A DNA stretch of 64,000 nt, from the NCBI GenBank assembly GCA_030789695.1, contig CM061142.1, positions 602,153,659 to 602,217,658 on the forward strand, given 5' to 3'. Shown piece after piece: positions 1 to 10,839 of this stretch (positions are counted from its first letter, which is position 1; each line of letters begins with the position of its first letter). This DNA is from Scilla litardierei. Its lineage: Eukaryota; Streptophyta; Magnoliopsida; Asparagales; Asparagaceae. Below the pieces are notes generated by a model. The model was not told the origin of the DNA and searched no databases. It saw nothing but the letters and a program-made list of their open reading frames with translations. The translations under genes were made by a program, and so were the position numbers.

Positions 1-1637
1 CACAGACGTGGAGCTGTGAAGCCACACGCCTGATAAGCGTCATGAAATCGTTATATCTGCAGGTCCTTGCAACGCGATACGAAACAAAGATAATAATAAA
101 GGAAAAGAGACAAAAGACAATATCAGAATATCCATCACATTAAATTCCAACATCACAGAAAAAGCCACCAGGCTAAAAGAGAAAAGAATCTAAGGGCCCA
201 AACATGGCCAACAAAAGTACAAAGTACAAACAAAGGTGCCACGCACCGACAACTAACAGGAATCCTAAAACAAAAGGAAACTGTAAGATCCTAAGAAAGA
301 TCACCGGTATTCTCAAGCTCCTCTTCAACCAACAGAATCGGGCACGAACTCCTCGAACTCGTCGCCCTCAATAACAAACTCATGCTCGGCAACTAACATG
401 CGACACCCAAAGAGAAAGGGGCACATGTCAGCAAGTCTAAAAGACTTGGGCAAGGAAACTGAAAGTAAGGTAAACTAACACCCTAGCAGTTATAGTATGA
501 TGCATGACATGGCGAGTAAAGTAAGGAAGTGACTAGTAAAGGAAAGTACAAGTAGCAAGTATGTCATGGATAACAAGTTTTACAAGTGAAACACGGACAA
601 GTACAAGTCAAGTAGTTCACGTCAAGTGAACACGTCAAGTGAACACGTCAAGTAACAAGTTGTGCACAGAGATTCCGCCTGTTGGCTAGAGTGGCTGATC
701 GGGCCAACTCCTAAGCTCAAGTGACCGTTTATCTCTACCCCTCCACGTGTATCGAGCCAGGGAATTACACCGAACACGGAATGCTCGCTTCTGGAACATG
801 AGCCAGGAAGTGTATTTAACAAGTATGGCGTAGGGTTATGCCTGCAACGCAGGTGCCTAGCCGGTAAACAAGTAGATCAGGCATTGGCTATCAACCAACT
901 CACGTAGCCCGCTTCTGGAACACGAGCCAGGAAACACAAGTATTGTAGCGTGGCTACGAATGCGACATTCAACATGGATAGCATGGATGACAATTAATTC
1001 GCGTACCGTTAAATAAATTAAATATGACATGGTAGTTATGCAACATGATAAATGACGGATCTAGGTTCGTTGTCAAGCTAGTTCCTGAAATTGTGCCTAG
1101 GCGAGTATCATTTCGTCGCCTAGTCTCTTTTACGCCTACAACAAGCAAATGGCCTAAGACATGGCCCAAACCCTAAGTGGAAAGTTTCACTTGCCTCACG
1201 CCAAGGAAGATGATCAACGAGGCACGCCACAAAAGTTATCTACGGAGAGGAAATCGCTGCCACGGAAAAACAATTATCAAACAACATCCAACCTAGTTTA
1301 TTATTAGGGTTTCAATAAAATCACAAGGAGAGTTATGAGAAAACCAAAGGATCGAACCCTACCGTATAGAAGCGGAAGATCGATGCCGAGCAAGCACGGC
1401 AACGGAAGAACGATCCGGGGAAACCTAGGGTTCAGATCTGGAATGGGAAGAAAATCTGGAGAAATGGGGTTTTGGGGATTTTTGGGGGTTTTCCGGCGAC
1501 CTAGAGGTGGTGGCCGGTCAAAATGGAGAGGGGGAAGGGCTCTTGATGAAGGAGGAAGGCTAGGGGAAGATGGAGAAGGATTTGGGGAAGAAGGAGGCTC
1601 AGGAGAACTGAAGGAAGAAAAGAAAACGTTTGGGGGG

Positions 1638-1645
1638 TTTAAATA
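1638..1645 (-). promoter_or_regulatory. TATA box of the LTR promoter
   Basis: On the minus strand this reads TATTTAAA followed by a C-run, at the edge of a purine-rich region of the LTR. It is placed like the TATA-like site near 15050-15066 of the complete chromovirus LTR. Transcription would run toward coordinate 1. Confidence 0.45.
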
Positions 1646-1685
1646 GGAAGAGCTGGCGGCTGCCCAGAAATTAGGGTTTCGACAC

Positions 1686-2106
1686 TGATTAGTCAGTCAA
1701 AGAAGAGTTACTGACCGACTAGTTTAGCAACTAGTCGGTCGGTCAACCAACTGTGACCGACTAGAATCAAACAGCGAAAGAAGGGGAAAATCTGGGAAGT
1801 GAATTAGTCGGTCTGTGAAGGCTCGTCGACCGACTAGTTTGGAATCTATTCGGTCGGTGAGTGTTCATGAACCGACTAATAAGGAACAGTAGCTTAGGTA
1901 AAATTAATCAAATGAACTAGTCGGTCTGAGAGCAAGTTCTGACCGACTAGTTTCACATCTAGTCGGTCGGTGGTTGTTCTTAGACCGACTAAGAGTAAAC
2001 AGTAACTCCTGTACAGTAGATTTAAAAAACTAGTCGGTTGGAGAAGAGTTCCTGACCGACTAGATTGAATTCTAGTCAGTTGGTCCGCCTTCTCGAACCA
2101 ACTAAG
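1686..2106. repeat. Interspersed palindromic motif array (CTAGTCGG / CCGACTAG)
   Basis: About a dozen copies of CTAGTCGGT or its reverse complement ACCGACTAG occur in about 420 bases. They alternate in orientation and are separated by 10-25 bases, so neighbouring copies can form hairpins. Many copies carry the doubled form CGGTCGGT. This is not a simple tandem repeat, because the spacers differ. The array lies in the U3 part of the LTR. Confidence 0.8.
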
Positions 2107-2374
2107 ATGCACTAAAAGTGCCGATTTGAATCGCGGAGCTGCGGGAAGATTCCTATGGCTTCTAAGATCACTGTAACTCTAAGATATGAGCGATTTGAAG
2201 CTCGTCACGAATGACTTACTCCGAAATCGACGATCGAAGGAAGAAGCTAGAAAATCACGACGAAACGATCGAAAGTGAAAGCTACGGCGACGAAAACCAC
2301 ACATCCAAGGAGAAAATCCACCAAGCATATATTTTAATATAGATAATCCAATTACACGAAAACCAGTCGTTACA

Positions 2375-4331
2375 GTGTTAACAGAGAATTCATCTATTAA
2401 ATGCTGCATAGGATGGGGTTCAAGCACAAATTCATCAGTTGGATTTGTGAATGCATCTCTACTACATCTTTCTCTGTTATGATTAATGGCTCCCCTTATG
2501 GTATGTTCCAGTCTAATAGGGGGCTGAGGCAGGGTGACCCCCTTTCCCCTTATCTCTTCGTTATCGTTATGGAAGCCTTTTCCTTGCTCATGGCTAAGGC
2601 TAACGCCACTCGCAGCATTATGCCTATGAATAGAGTTGGAGCGGTTACTCATATCCTCTTTACAGATGACTTGTTGGTTTTTTTTAGAGGTAATGTCAAA
2701 TCCTTTAAGGGTCTTAGAGATCTCCTCTCTACATTTAAATACTTTACCGGTCTTGAGGTCAACTGGAATAAAAGTGCTGGTATTTTTAGCAAAGGCACCA
2801 GGGGGCCTGGCAGTCTGGCTGATATCTTGGGTATTCACCGTGTGCAATCTCTTTCCACGTATTTGGGGCTTCCTCTTTCCTCTAAGTACCCCAACGCCGC
2901 AATGTATGGTCATCTGCTTGATAGATGCAAAAATAGGCTTCAGGGGTGGTCTTCATCTTTATTGTCCATTGCTGGGCGTATTGAACTTGTCAAGTCTGTC
3001 ATCTATGGCATGGTGGGGTTTTGGATGCAGGCCTTCCGTATTCCTAAATCTATTCTCCGCTCTCTTACTTCCATATGCAGAAAGTTTATTTGGGGGAATA
3101 ACCACCTCTGGGCTTGGAATGATATGTGCGCTCCCAAACAAGAGGGGGGTGTGGGAATTAGAAGTTTCAATGATCTTAACAAAGCACATGGTGTTAAGCT
3201 GACCTGGCACATGCTTACGCATGGTGGTATCTGGGCTTCTTACATGAGGACTCGGTATATGAATAATACGGGTTTATTTCTGGCTAAGGCTCACCCTATG
3301 CAATCTGGAACCTGGAAATTCATTCTTCATTGTCAGGAGTTTACTAAAATCTCACCAAACATAATGTCAGAGATGGTACTACTACACTATTTTGGTATGA
3401 CAATTGGCTTCCATGTGGTTCCCTTGGGGACTCCTATGAGGTGCCTAATGGGGAGGAGAGATACACAGTCAGCGATTACTGGTCTGAGGGTAAATGGGTG
3501 GAGAGTAATTCTCTTATGCACGTTCGCCACTTCATCAATTCGGTGGTCTTATCCACGGGCGATGACTCTTGGTCCTGGGTTTCCAAATATCCATCTCTTC
3601 GTAGTGCTTGGGATGGCTCTCGGGTTTCTAAACCCCTCTTTCCTTATTACAAGGTGGTCTGGTTTCAGGGGCATATCCCTAATATGGCTATCACTTTACT
3701 GCGAGATTTTCACAGGAAACTCCTTACCCATGACAAGCTCGTGAAATGGGGAGTGCCTACTTCACCCTTCTGTGTCTTATGCTCTGATAATATTCATGAA
3801 GATAGGGATCATATATTTTTTGAATGCATCTATACTAAATACATTCTTTGCAGGAGCTTTCTTAAACTTGGGGTCACCTCTACTTTGCCAACAACATTGG
3901 CAGGAATAGGCGACTTGATTCTTGCTCAATTTCATAGGAAGAACAATATAGGGAGGCTGGTCAGGACGGTTCTTGCTGCTATGACTTGGCACATTTGGAA
4001 GGAGAGAAACAGGAGAATCTTTGAGGGTGCTAGTCAGATGCAGACTCAGCTATTCGAGAACATTGCTGATGATATCAAAATTGCTTTGCGACATGTGGAT
4101 TGGGAGCAGGATGATGCTGGTGCCCCCCCCCCCATAAATTGGGGGCTTGTAGACTAGGTTGATATGTACATGTATTTTGTTTTCTCTCTTGGCTCTACGG
4201 ATAGCAGAAGGCGTTAAGTATTGGTGGGGGTGACGGCGCATGTGCCCTTATCCCACTTTACTAACATCCTTCCTCCATCCGTGAGAGTCTTGTACTTTTT
4301 TTTTGAGATTCAATAAAGATGCAAAGCATAT
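2375..4331 (+). pseudogene. LINE ORF2, C-terminal half (reverse transcriptase and zf-RVT), broken
   Basis: This is an L1-type non-LTR reverse transcriptase entered in mid-palm. The conserved NREF motif is followed at once by an in-frame TAA (tyrosine codon in the related copy at 24150). RT continues with RQGDPLSPYLF and the catalytic block as FTDDLLVF, where the usual second residue alanine is threonine. A frameshift just before 3366 moves the frame, and the rest runs to 4157 with a zf-RVT domain (CVLCSDNIHEDRDHIFFEC). A 3' UTR of about 170 bases with aataaa at 4311 ends in (TA)n. The missing 5' part is explained by the LTR insertion at 2374 rather than by ordinary 5' truncation. Confidence 0.85.
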
Positions 4332-4350
4332 TCTCCAATATATATATATA

Positions 4351-4722
4351 GGAGGGATCAAATGACCCCCAAAAATAACCCCCAAAAATGACCCCCTATC
4401 AAAAATCCTATGCCCCCCATTTTTTCGGAAGATCCGAACCGTTCATCTTGATCTCCACCCACCAATTTTCAACCCGATCCCATGTGTTTTGACTGTTCAT
4501 CCATCCGACCCAAATTTAACGGTTTCGCATGAACAGAACTTTTGCGAATGGTTGATGAACGGGCAAAACACATGGGATCGGGTTGAAAATTGGTGGGTCA
4601 GGTATTTAGAGGGTGGAGATCAAGATGAACGGTTCGGATCTTCTGAAAAAATGGGGGGCATAGGATTTTTGATAGGGGGTCATTTTTGGGGGTTATTTTT
4701 GGGGGTCATTTGATCCCACCTC
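4351..4722. mobile_element. Hairpin MITE in (TA)n, family 1
   Basis: Two arms of about 170 bases are near-perfect inverted copies, starting GGGATCAAATGACCCCC and carrying C-rich blocks and the word GATCCGAACCGTTCATC. A short unpaired centre lies near 4500-4545. The element is flanked by TA repeats on both sides, so its TSD is hidden in the microsatellite. No coding potential. The superfamily cannot be assigned from the termini alone. Confidence 0.8.
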
Positions 4723-4761
4723 ATATATATATATATATATGTATATGTATATATGTATATG

Positions 4762-4794
<33 letters not shown>

Positions 4795-4806
4795 GTATAT
4801 ATATAT
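4723..4806. repeat. (TA)n / (GTATAT)n microsatellite
   Basis: About 84 bases of alternating TA with interspersed GTATAT units, between the family 1 MITE and the SINE-like unit. Confidence 0.95.
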
Positions 4807-5084
4807 TGAAAACCCAGAAAAATCCCCAACCCCATCCCCCTGCCTTCGGCTTTTTTAGGAGGGTAAGGCGAGAGCCCGGTCGAGACTATGCAAACTGGGG
4901 GGAAACCGCCGTGCCCCCAACGGCCCCCGGGTTAGTCCGAGAGGGGAGATGTAGCCCCAGGGTAAATAATTCCACAACAAATTCCACAATAATTACCAAG
5001 TCACGGCGGCCATAGGCCTCGAACCCCGCACCCCTTGGCTTTGGAGCGGAATGACTTACCACTGGAACACCCGCTCGTGGGCAT
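4807..5084 (-). mobile_element. tRNA-derived SINE-like element
   Basis: Read on the minus strand from about 5084, the sequence has an A-box-like segment (gtgttccagtggtaag) followed about 35 bases later by a good B box (GGGGTTCGAGGCC), the internal promoter layout of tRNA-derived SINEs. A tRNA-unrelated body follows and ends near the TA run at 4806. It is about 280 bases and has no open frame. The family was not recognised, and a decayed tRNA-like fragment is the alternative. Confidence 0.5.
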
Positions 5085-5093
5085 ATATATATA

Positions 5094-5492
5094 GGTAAAG
5101 TGTTCCTAGGGTGACTCCTTAGATTAAATCTAAGGAGTTGCCCCCATTTTCCCTCATTTCCCACAATTTTTTTGAATTTTATTTTTCATGGGGTTGTTGT
5201 TCACATCATGGATGGTCAACATACCAAAAATCAAGGCATTCCAATACTTTTAGAGCCCCATCTATCCATTGCAACTTCAACGGTCTGAAAACGTGCTGAA
5301 AACCCCATGAAGTTGCATGGGGTAAATGGGGGCTCTAAAAGTATTGGAATGACTTGATTTTTGGTATGTTGATCATACATGAGGTGAACAACAATCCCAA
5401 GAAAAAAATTTGAAAACAAATGTGGGATATGGTGGAAAATGGGGGCGACTCCTTAGATGAAATCTATGGAGTCACCCTAGGAACACTTTACC
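5094..5492. mobile_element. Hairpin MITE in (TA)n, family 2
   Basis: The terminal inverted repeat begins GGTAAAGTGTTCCTAGG and ends with its complement at 5492. The arms pair over most of the 399 bases, with mismatches and small gaps. Short TA runs flank both ends (tatata on the left, ctatatg on the right). The centre contains AACGGTCTGAAAACGTGC, which recurs with one change in the hairpin element at 27427-27798. Confidence 0.8.
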
Positions 5493-5501
5493 CTATATGT
5501 T

Positions 5502-7399
5502 TTTTTTGAAGGGTAAGCAATTTTATTCATATAACTCAACAAATTACAATATTGGTCTACAAAATAGAACCAAACATAAAACGCAAGAGAAACAAAGCCA
5601 TACATAAACCTACAACTCTGATAAAGCAAGGAATCCTAGCGATATTTAGGATTCCGAGTTTCCCTTGAGCTTTTCCGTCGAGGTGGATCCAAATAAGTCT
5701 TTTTGAGTGTCTTTGATTTTGGAGCTAAGCGACGCATTTCATCCTCCCACTCTTGGTTTATCGTAGCATCTACATCAAATTCTTCCACCCATTCTTCCCC
5801 ATATTCATCCTCTTCATCATTTTCATCCCCAACAGTGTCAGGATCATCAACACGGTCATTACCAGAAGGGCCTCCAGCTTTCGCAGAATTTGGAATCACA
5901 CGTACATCCGCTGCATCACCATTAGCAACCTCTACATTTCCATTAGAAGGACCTCTAGGCTCTATAGTAGATGAAAACCCTCTACTCGTAACATTCCCTT
6001 CATTAATCAACGCACTTTCAGCCGCAGACATAGTAGACTTACCTTTCTCTACCCAAACCATCTTAAACGGACATTGGGAGGTTGAATGCCCAAAGCACTC
6101 ACACGTTGGACAGCTAGGAGGCAAGTTTTCATATTCCACTTTAATAATCACATTCTCCTCATCCTCCACAGCAATCTCAATTGTATTTTGCAATTTGGTC
6201 TTTGCATCAATTTCAACAAAGCATCTTGCATAGGAGTACCTTTCTCCTAAAGCTGTAGCCTTATCAAGGAATAAGGGCTTACCTATAGAGCTAGCAATTA
6301 TACTTATGCACTCTGTAGACCAAAATTTGAGTGGTAAGTCAGGAAATCTTACCCATACTGGAATTGATGACAGAAGATCTCTGTCCATAGTGAGGTCTGG
6401 AGTCCAGCGTCGCAGCACTATCACCCTTTTATCGAACATCCAAGGCCCTCCTTGGAGTACTCTGCTACAATCTTCCTCTAGCTCAAACACGAAGAAGAAA
6501 AAGCCATTTTCTCTAGAGTGGACCTGTAAAGTACCCTTTGGCCGCCACAAACGATGGACATATGCACGAAGGTGAGAATATAAAGGGTTGTCACCCACAA
6601 CATAACCTGCTAGTGTCCGTCCCCATTTTGCAACATTAGTAGAGATTGCTTCCTGCGGGATCCAAGGGACAGTCTTGCCTGAAGGAACCTCCCGAAGAGG
6701 ATAGTAAGAGCATTTGCTAATCTCTTCAACAGCGCGCCCTACAGAAAAAAGTGAACTCCAGGCTTCTCGACCTGTCTTCGCCACTCTCAAAGGAGCAGAT
6801 GGTTGACCGGAAGCTTTTCCCTTCCGAGTGTTATTAGAATTCCGTTGCAGTGGGGGGTATTCTTCAGCGTAATTGGGTGTTGACTTTGCTACAGCAGATG
6901 CAGACATCCTTTGAAGACAGCATGAAGAACATCGATGAAAAGGGTTTCCCGTATTGATACAAGCAGGATTGGATCTGCTACCCATGATCTGCTCGTGGAA
7001 CCAGACCGGATCAGATCATATGCTGAGTGCTCCTGATGGGTGATCTGGCGACGAGAGAACCTGAAGATCTGGCGTCTGAAGAAACGCCAGAAATTCAGGT
7101 GCAGTGATCAGATCTTCGCAGATCGAATCGAGTCGACCGGATCTTCAGAAATCGACCGGATCTTCCAAAACCGGATCTCACAGCCGGTCAGATCGACTGG
7201 ATCTGACGACACCAGCAGACCGATCCGATGGGCGAACAGCAGTTGGGCGGCCTGAACTTGGAGCCGGAAGTTAGGTTCTCGATGAACGAACACGATGGCT
7301 GGGCAACTCGATGCACAACGCCGGAGGTCGGCCTGGGCCGGCGCAGCAAAACCCCCAAAAACTAGGGCCTGCGCAGTCCTGAACTAAACCTCACTTTAC

Positions 7400-7400
<1 letters not shown>
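5502..7400 (-). mobile_element. LINE-type element carrying ORF1 only
   Basis: Minus-strand element. Its 3' end is an A-run (T8 at 5501-5508 on the plus strand) after a 3' UTR of about 125 bases. It encodes a LINE ORF1 protein and no endonuclease or reverse transcriptase. GC-rich upstream sequence from 6986 to about 7400, with repeated gatccggtcga-type words, is the likely 5' UTR. Retrotransposition in trans of an internally deleted LINE, or an ORF1-derived gene, are the alternatives. Confidence 0.6.
5636..6985 (-). CDS. LINE ORF1 protein (DUF4283 and CCHC zinc knuckle)
   Basis: An open frame of 449 codons. In LINEs this protein coats the element RNA. Residues about 95-215 match the DUF4283 domain (WGRTLAGYVVGDNPLY, VLQGGPWMFDKRVIVLRRW, IPVWVRFPDLPLKFW). 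A zf-CCHC_4-type knuckle follows at about 292-304 (CPTCECFGHSTSQC). The C-terminal third is acidic (DEEDEYGEEWVEEFD), and the last 20 residues are basic (PRRKSSRETRNPKYR). The frame has no stop, unlike the other LINE ORF1 in this window. An in-frame start further downstream, for example MSASAVAK, is also possible. No ORF2 follows it. Confidence 0.75.
   Translation of the reverse strand: MGSRSNPACINTGNPFHRCSSCCLQRMSASAVAKSTPNYAEEYPPLQRNSNNTRKGKASGQPSAPLRVAKTGREAWSSLFSVGRAVEEISKCSYYPLREVPSGKTVPWIPQEAISTNVAKWGRTLAGYVVGDNPLYSHLRAYVHRLWRPKGTLQVHSRENGFFFFVFELEEDCSRVLQGGPWMFDKRVIVLRRWTPDLTMDRDLLSSIPVWVRFPDLPLKFWSTECISIIASSIGKPLFLDKATALGERYSYARCFVEIDAKTKLQNTIEIAVEDEENVIIKVEYENLPPSCPTCECFGHSTSQCPFKMVWVEKGKSTMSAAESALINEGNVTSRGFSSTIEPRGPSNGNVEVANGDAADVRVIPNSAKAGGPSGNDRVDDPDTVGDENDEEDEYGEEWVEEFDVDATINQEWEDEMRRLAPKSKTLKKTYLDPPRRKSSRETRNPKYR

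Positions 7401-7401
<1 letters not shown>

Positions 7402-7436
<35 letters not shown>
7402..7436. repeat. (GT)n microsatellite
   Basis: About 17 GT units directly beside the small hairpin MITE. Confidence 0.95.
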
Positions 7437-7439
<3 letters not shown>

Positions 7440-7585
7440 ATGGGTATCATACGCCATATGAGAGGGTGTCTCATACGCCCTCTCACATAAAAGGGGCAAG
7501 TACATGGGCCTGTACTTGTTGTACTTGACCTCCTTTATGTGAGAGGGCGTATGAGACACCCTCTCATATGGCGTATGATACCCAT
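7440..7585. mobile_element. Small hairpin MITE
   Basis: A 146-base near-perfect palindrome with arms of about 60 bases, starting ATGGGTATCATACGCC and ending with its complement. It lies between a (GT)n run and the A-tail of the minus-strand LINE (T7 at 7585-7591), so it probably inserted into or next to that tail. Confidence 0.8.
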
Positions 7586-9710
7586 TTTTTTGGAAAGTTA
7601 GTGTGACTCTTTATTAATAATATCAAACTGTACAAGGTAAAAGATAGTAAGAAAGGGGTTGTGTCAGAGGGGGGAGATGGCACAAGCACCGTTACCCTCT
7701 ACTGGCAAATCCCCTTCGCTACCCAATGTACAAAACAGAATGAAAAATAAAGCAAAGCTATCCATTATCCCGAAACTCCCATCTATCCATAGCCTGCCTT
7801 GCTTTAATAGACCCCGGTTCAATGTCCAATAGGATAGCTCTGATATCTGCAGCAATTTCATCAAATAGAACCGTCATTGGTTTTTTAATGTCTTCGAAAA
7901 TCCTTTTATTTCACTCCCTCCATATGTGCCATACCATAGCTGAAAGTATCGTCCTCGCCAAAATACTTAAAGTGTCCTTCTTTACAAAATGCATTAAGAA
8001 ATAATCTCCCACTTTAGACAGTTACGGGTCAATATTATCAGATACGCCCAACTTCAGAAGACTTCTCTTTAGGATATAACTTGTGTATTCACACTCGAAG
8101 TATAAATGATTAAGATCTTCAGCAATACCCGTGTTTCATAGCACACATTGCACATCAGCCGCTACTCCCCAAGTTTGCAACTTGTCATTGGTTAATAGTT
8201 TTCCCAGGAAAGCTCTTAGTAGAGCCAGTGACATTTTAAGCACCTGTTTATTATACCAAACTAGTTTAGTATAGGGAAAAATATTACCTCTGTGCCTTGT
8301 TCCTTCCCAAGCTTCTGCGAATTTGAATGCACCCCCATTGGTTGCCCAAGCCTAAAAATCATTGCCGAACTCCAGTTGAACACCCTGTAGCAGTGGCCGA
8401 ACATTGTTGATGGCCGGATCTAGCTTCCAGTCTCCTTCATTCCAGTAATCGGAGATAGTTTTGTTATAGTCTTCCACTGGGACATCATATGAGTCACTGA
8501 GTGGCCCAATAGGCAACCAATTATCATGCCAAAAAAGCGTGGAGGTGCCATCTCGAACTTTCCTCTTGATCAAGTATTTCGAGAATCTTCTACAATGTAA
8601 CAGGAACTTCCAAGTGCCCGATTGTATTACCTTCCCTTTGGCTGAGAAAAATCATGATATGTCCTTATAGTTGTTCCTCATATAATTGGCCCAAAGCCCA
8701 TCTCCAGATAACATACGCCATGTTAATCTTACTCCCGCCGCCATATTAATATCTGGGAGTAGCCAAAGGCCAACTCCCCCCTCTTCCTTTGGAGTACAAA
8801 TTTCTTTCCAGGCCCAAATGTGAGAAGGTCCCCAGATAAATTTCCTGCAGGTAGAGGTGATATTACGTAGGACAGATTTGGGAATGCGGTAGACTTGCAT
8901 CCAAAAAATTACCATTCCGTAAATTACTGTTCTGACAAGCTCAATTCTTCCCGAAATAGATAATAAGGTAGAAGTCCAACCCATTAATCTTTTCTTACAG
9001 TTATCCACCAGTCTGATGTACATGGATGGTTTAGGGTACTTAGCAGAAAGGGGCAAACCGAGGTATGTTGTAAATGAAGATCCAATTTTTATACCCAGGA
9101 TGTTCGCCAAATCACTTGGATATTTGGTACCCTTACTGAATATAGCTGTGCTTTTATCCCCATTAATTTCCAATCCTGTTAGATCTGTGAATTCCTCCAG
9201 TAATAACTTTAGACCAGCGAAGGAGCGCTTGTTTGCTCGACAAAAAACCAGTAAATCATCTGCGAAAAGTAAATGTGAACTTGCTCCCATACGCCTCATA
9301 GGCTGGATTCTTTTAGCAGACAGAGATTTATCCATAAGCAAAGAAAAGGCTTCCATAGTTAGAACAAAAAGATATGGGGAGAGGAGATCTCCCTGTCTAA
9401 TCCCTCTATTACCTTCAAAATACCCCGATGGAGATCCATTTACCATTACAGAAAAAGTTGGGGTTGCAATACATTCTTTTATACAACCAATAAATCTTCT
9501 GCCAAACCCCATTCTATGTAAAATATAATAAATGAATTCCCTGTTGACGCAATCAAAAGCTTTACGTAAATCCAATTTCAGGCAAGCTCTAGAACCCATA
9601 GGGTTACTAAAATCTCTTATTTGTTCGTATGCAAGAAGGGCACAATCAGAAAGAAATCTTCCCTTTAAAAATGCGGACTGATTTGGCGAAATGATACCCA
9701 TTAATCCTCT

Positions 9711-9713
<3 letters not shown>
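7586..9713 (-). pseudogene. 5'-truncated LINE ORF2 (reverse transcriptase to zf-RVT), decayed end
   Basis: The minus-strand L1-type RT enters at the SPNQSAFLKGRFLSDC motif and runs openly to 8652. It includes RQGDLLSPYLF (proline of the usual GDP changed to leucine) and the catalytic FADDLLVF. A second open piece at 8573-8352 holds the VRDGTSTLFWHDNWLP motif. The zf-RVT region near 8250-8130 is still recognisable (KMSLALLRAFLGKLL) but interrupted. The 3' UTR carries aataaa near 7615 and an A-tail at 7586. Its predicted protein is clearly different from the plus-strand RT at 23645-25927, so it is a separate subfamily. The 5' edge lies exactly at a (TA)n run. Confidence 0.85.

Positions 9714-9784
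<71 letters not shown>
9714..9784. repeat. (TA)n microsatellite at a LINE breakpoint
   Basis: About 35 TA units separate the truncated RT fragment from the endonuclease half of another LINE. This is one proposed end of the inversion described in the findings. Confidence 0.95.
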
Positions 9785-9787
<3 letters not shown>

Positions 9788-10812
9788 TCCATATCAAGTA
9801 AGTTTGCAAGTTCAGCTGAAAGTTTGCGTTCTTTCTCCTGTAGGTCTTGGTTATAATGAAGACCAATTTGACTTCTAACAGCTTCAAGATTACTTCTGCA
9901 TGAATGAATTAAATCCTCAGAACGATGGTCCCTGGCCCATCTTCGAAGCTCATATTTTAATTGTCTCAATTTCCGGACCAGACAAAACATAGGCGACCCC
10001 CCATAAGTTGCCGGCCAGTGTGTCTCCAGGATATCATAGAAACCTGGCAAATGTATCCAGTGATTGAAAAATTTGAAGGGTTTTGGGTCAGCAAATACCT
10101 GGGAATGAAGGTTGATAAACATAGGGGAGTGGTCACTGGTGTTAGGGTCCAAATATTCCAAGTAAGAGTCTGGTAGCTTGTCAAGCCATTCACCATTGCA
10201 AAGAACCCGATCCAACTGTGCCGCAATACGGGCCGAACCCATACGGTTGTTGCACCAACTAAAGCGATTCCCAGTACATTTGAGATTACCCAATCTACAA
10301 TCAGAGACTGAGTTGTTGAAGTCAGAAAGGGTACTAGCTACCACCCTGTGGCCACCAATCTTGTCATTAGCATATAATATACAATTAAAATCTCCTCCGA
10401 CTAACCAGGCTTTAGAGTTAATAGTTGCCGCATCCACCTTTAGGTGCTCCCATAAAAGCTTCCTTTCAGATAAAGAGTTGCTTCCGTACACTGCTGTCAG
10501 GGCAAATTCAAATCCCCCGGTATTGAGACAGCTTAGAGTAATGTGCTACTTTGAACAAGAGATGATGCTAGCTTGCCACACAATTGGGTCAAATCCAGTC
10601 AAAATACGACCACCAGAGTGAGTAAGAAAGTTATCAAAAAAGCACCATCCCTTAGGAATGCAAGATCTGGTCTTCATGGTTGTAGAATTCAATTTAGTCT
10701 CCAATAGAACAATGATAGACGGCTTAAACTTCTTGATCATATCCCTGAGGTCCCTACGCCTCACAGAGTTATTAAGGCCTCTTGTGTTCCAGAATAGGAT
10801 ACTCATTGGCAA
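9785..10812 (-). pseudogene. LINE ORF2, N-terminal endonuclease domain
   Basis: Apurinic/apyrimidinic-type endonuclease domain of an L1-like ORF2. The start at 10812 (MPMSILFWNTRGLNN) lies about 27 bases after the ORF1 stop, the usual bicistronic spacing. IVLLETKL follows, then a frameshift near 10550. The second piece begins at 10491 and has GGDFNCIL, NRFSWCNNR and the catalytic SDHSP motif. It ends in the linker (ELANLLDMDE) just before the RT domain, where the (TA)n run starts. Catalytic residues are present, but the frameshift makes this copy non-functional. Confidence 0.85.
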
Positions 10813-10839
10813 GATGTATGAAGGTAAAAGGGCAGACCC

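Larger units (their letters stand above)
1..2374 (-). mobile_element. LTR of a Tekay-like chromovirus, minus sense, left edge cut by the window
   Basis: The opening resembles the start of the complete chromovirus LTR at 12631. It has the same order of landmarks: a gcgtc/ctgcaggtcc-type block, a stretch rich in tcctc and gtactc, repeated cttctggaa/gagccagg blocks near 780 and 910, then a purine-rich stretch before a TATA box. The right end reads ...cagtcgttaca at 2374, matching the ...accgaccgttaca end of the other LTR, and LINE coding sequence starts at the next base. About 20 bases of the left end seem to be missing. Internal sequence, if any, lies left of the window, so a solo LTR cannot be excluded. 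The family is inferred from LTR layout, not from coding sequence. Confidence 0.65.

Noticed and set aside
2179..2913. 244-codon minus-strand frame
   Set aside because: Antisense to the LINE RT and crossing the LTR-LINE junction; no protein family resemblance.
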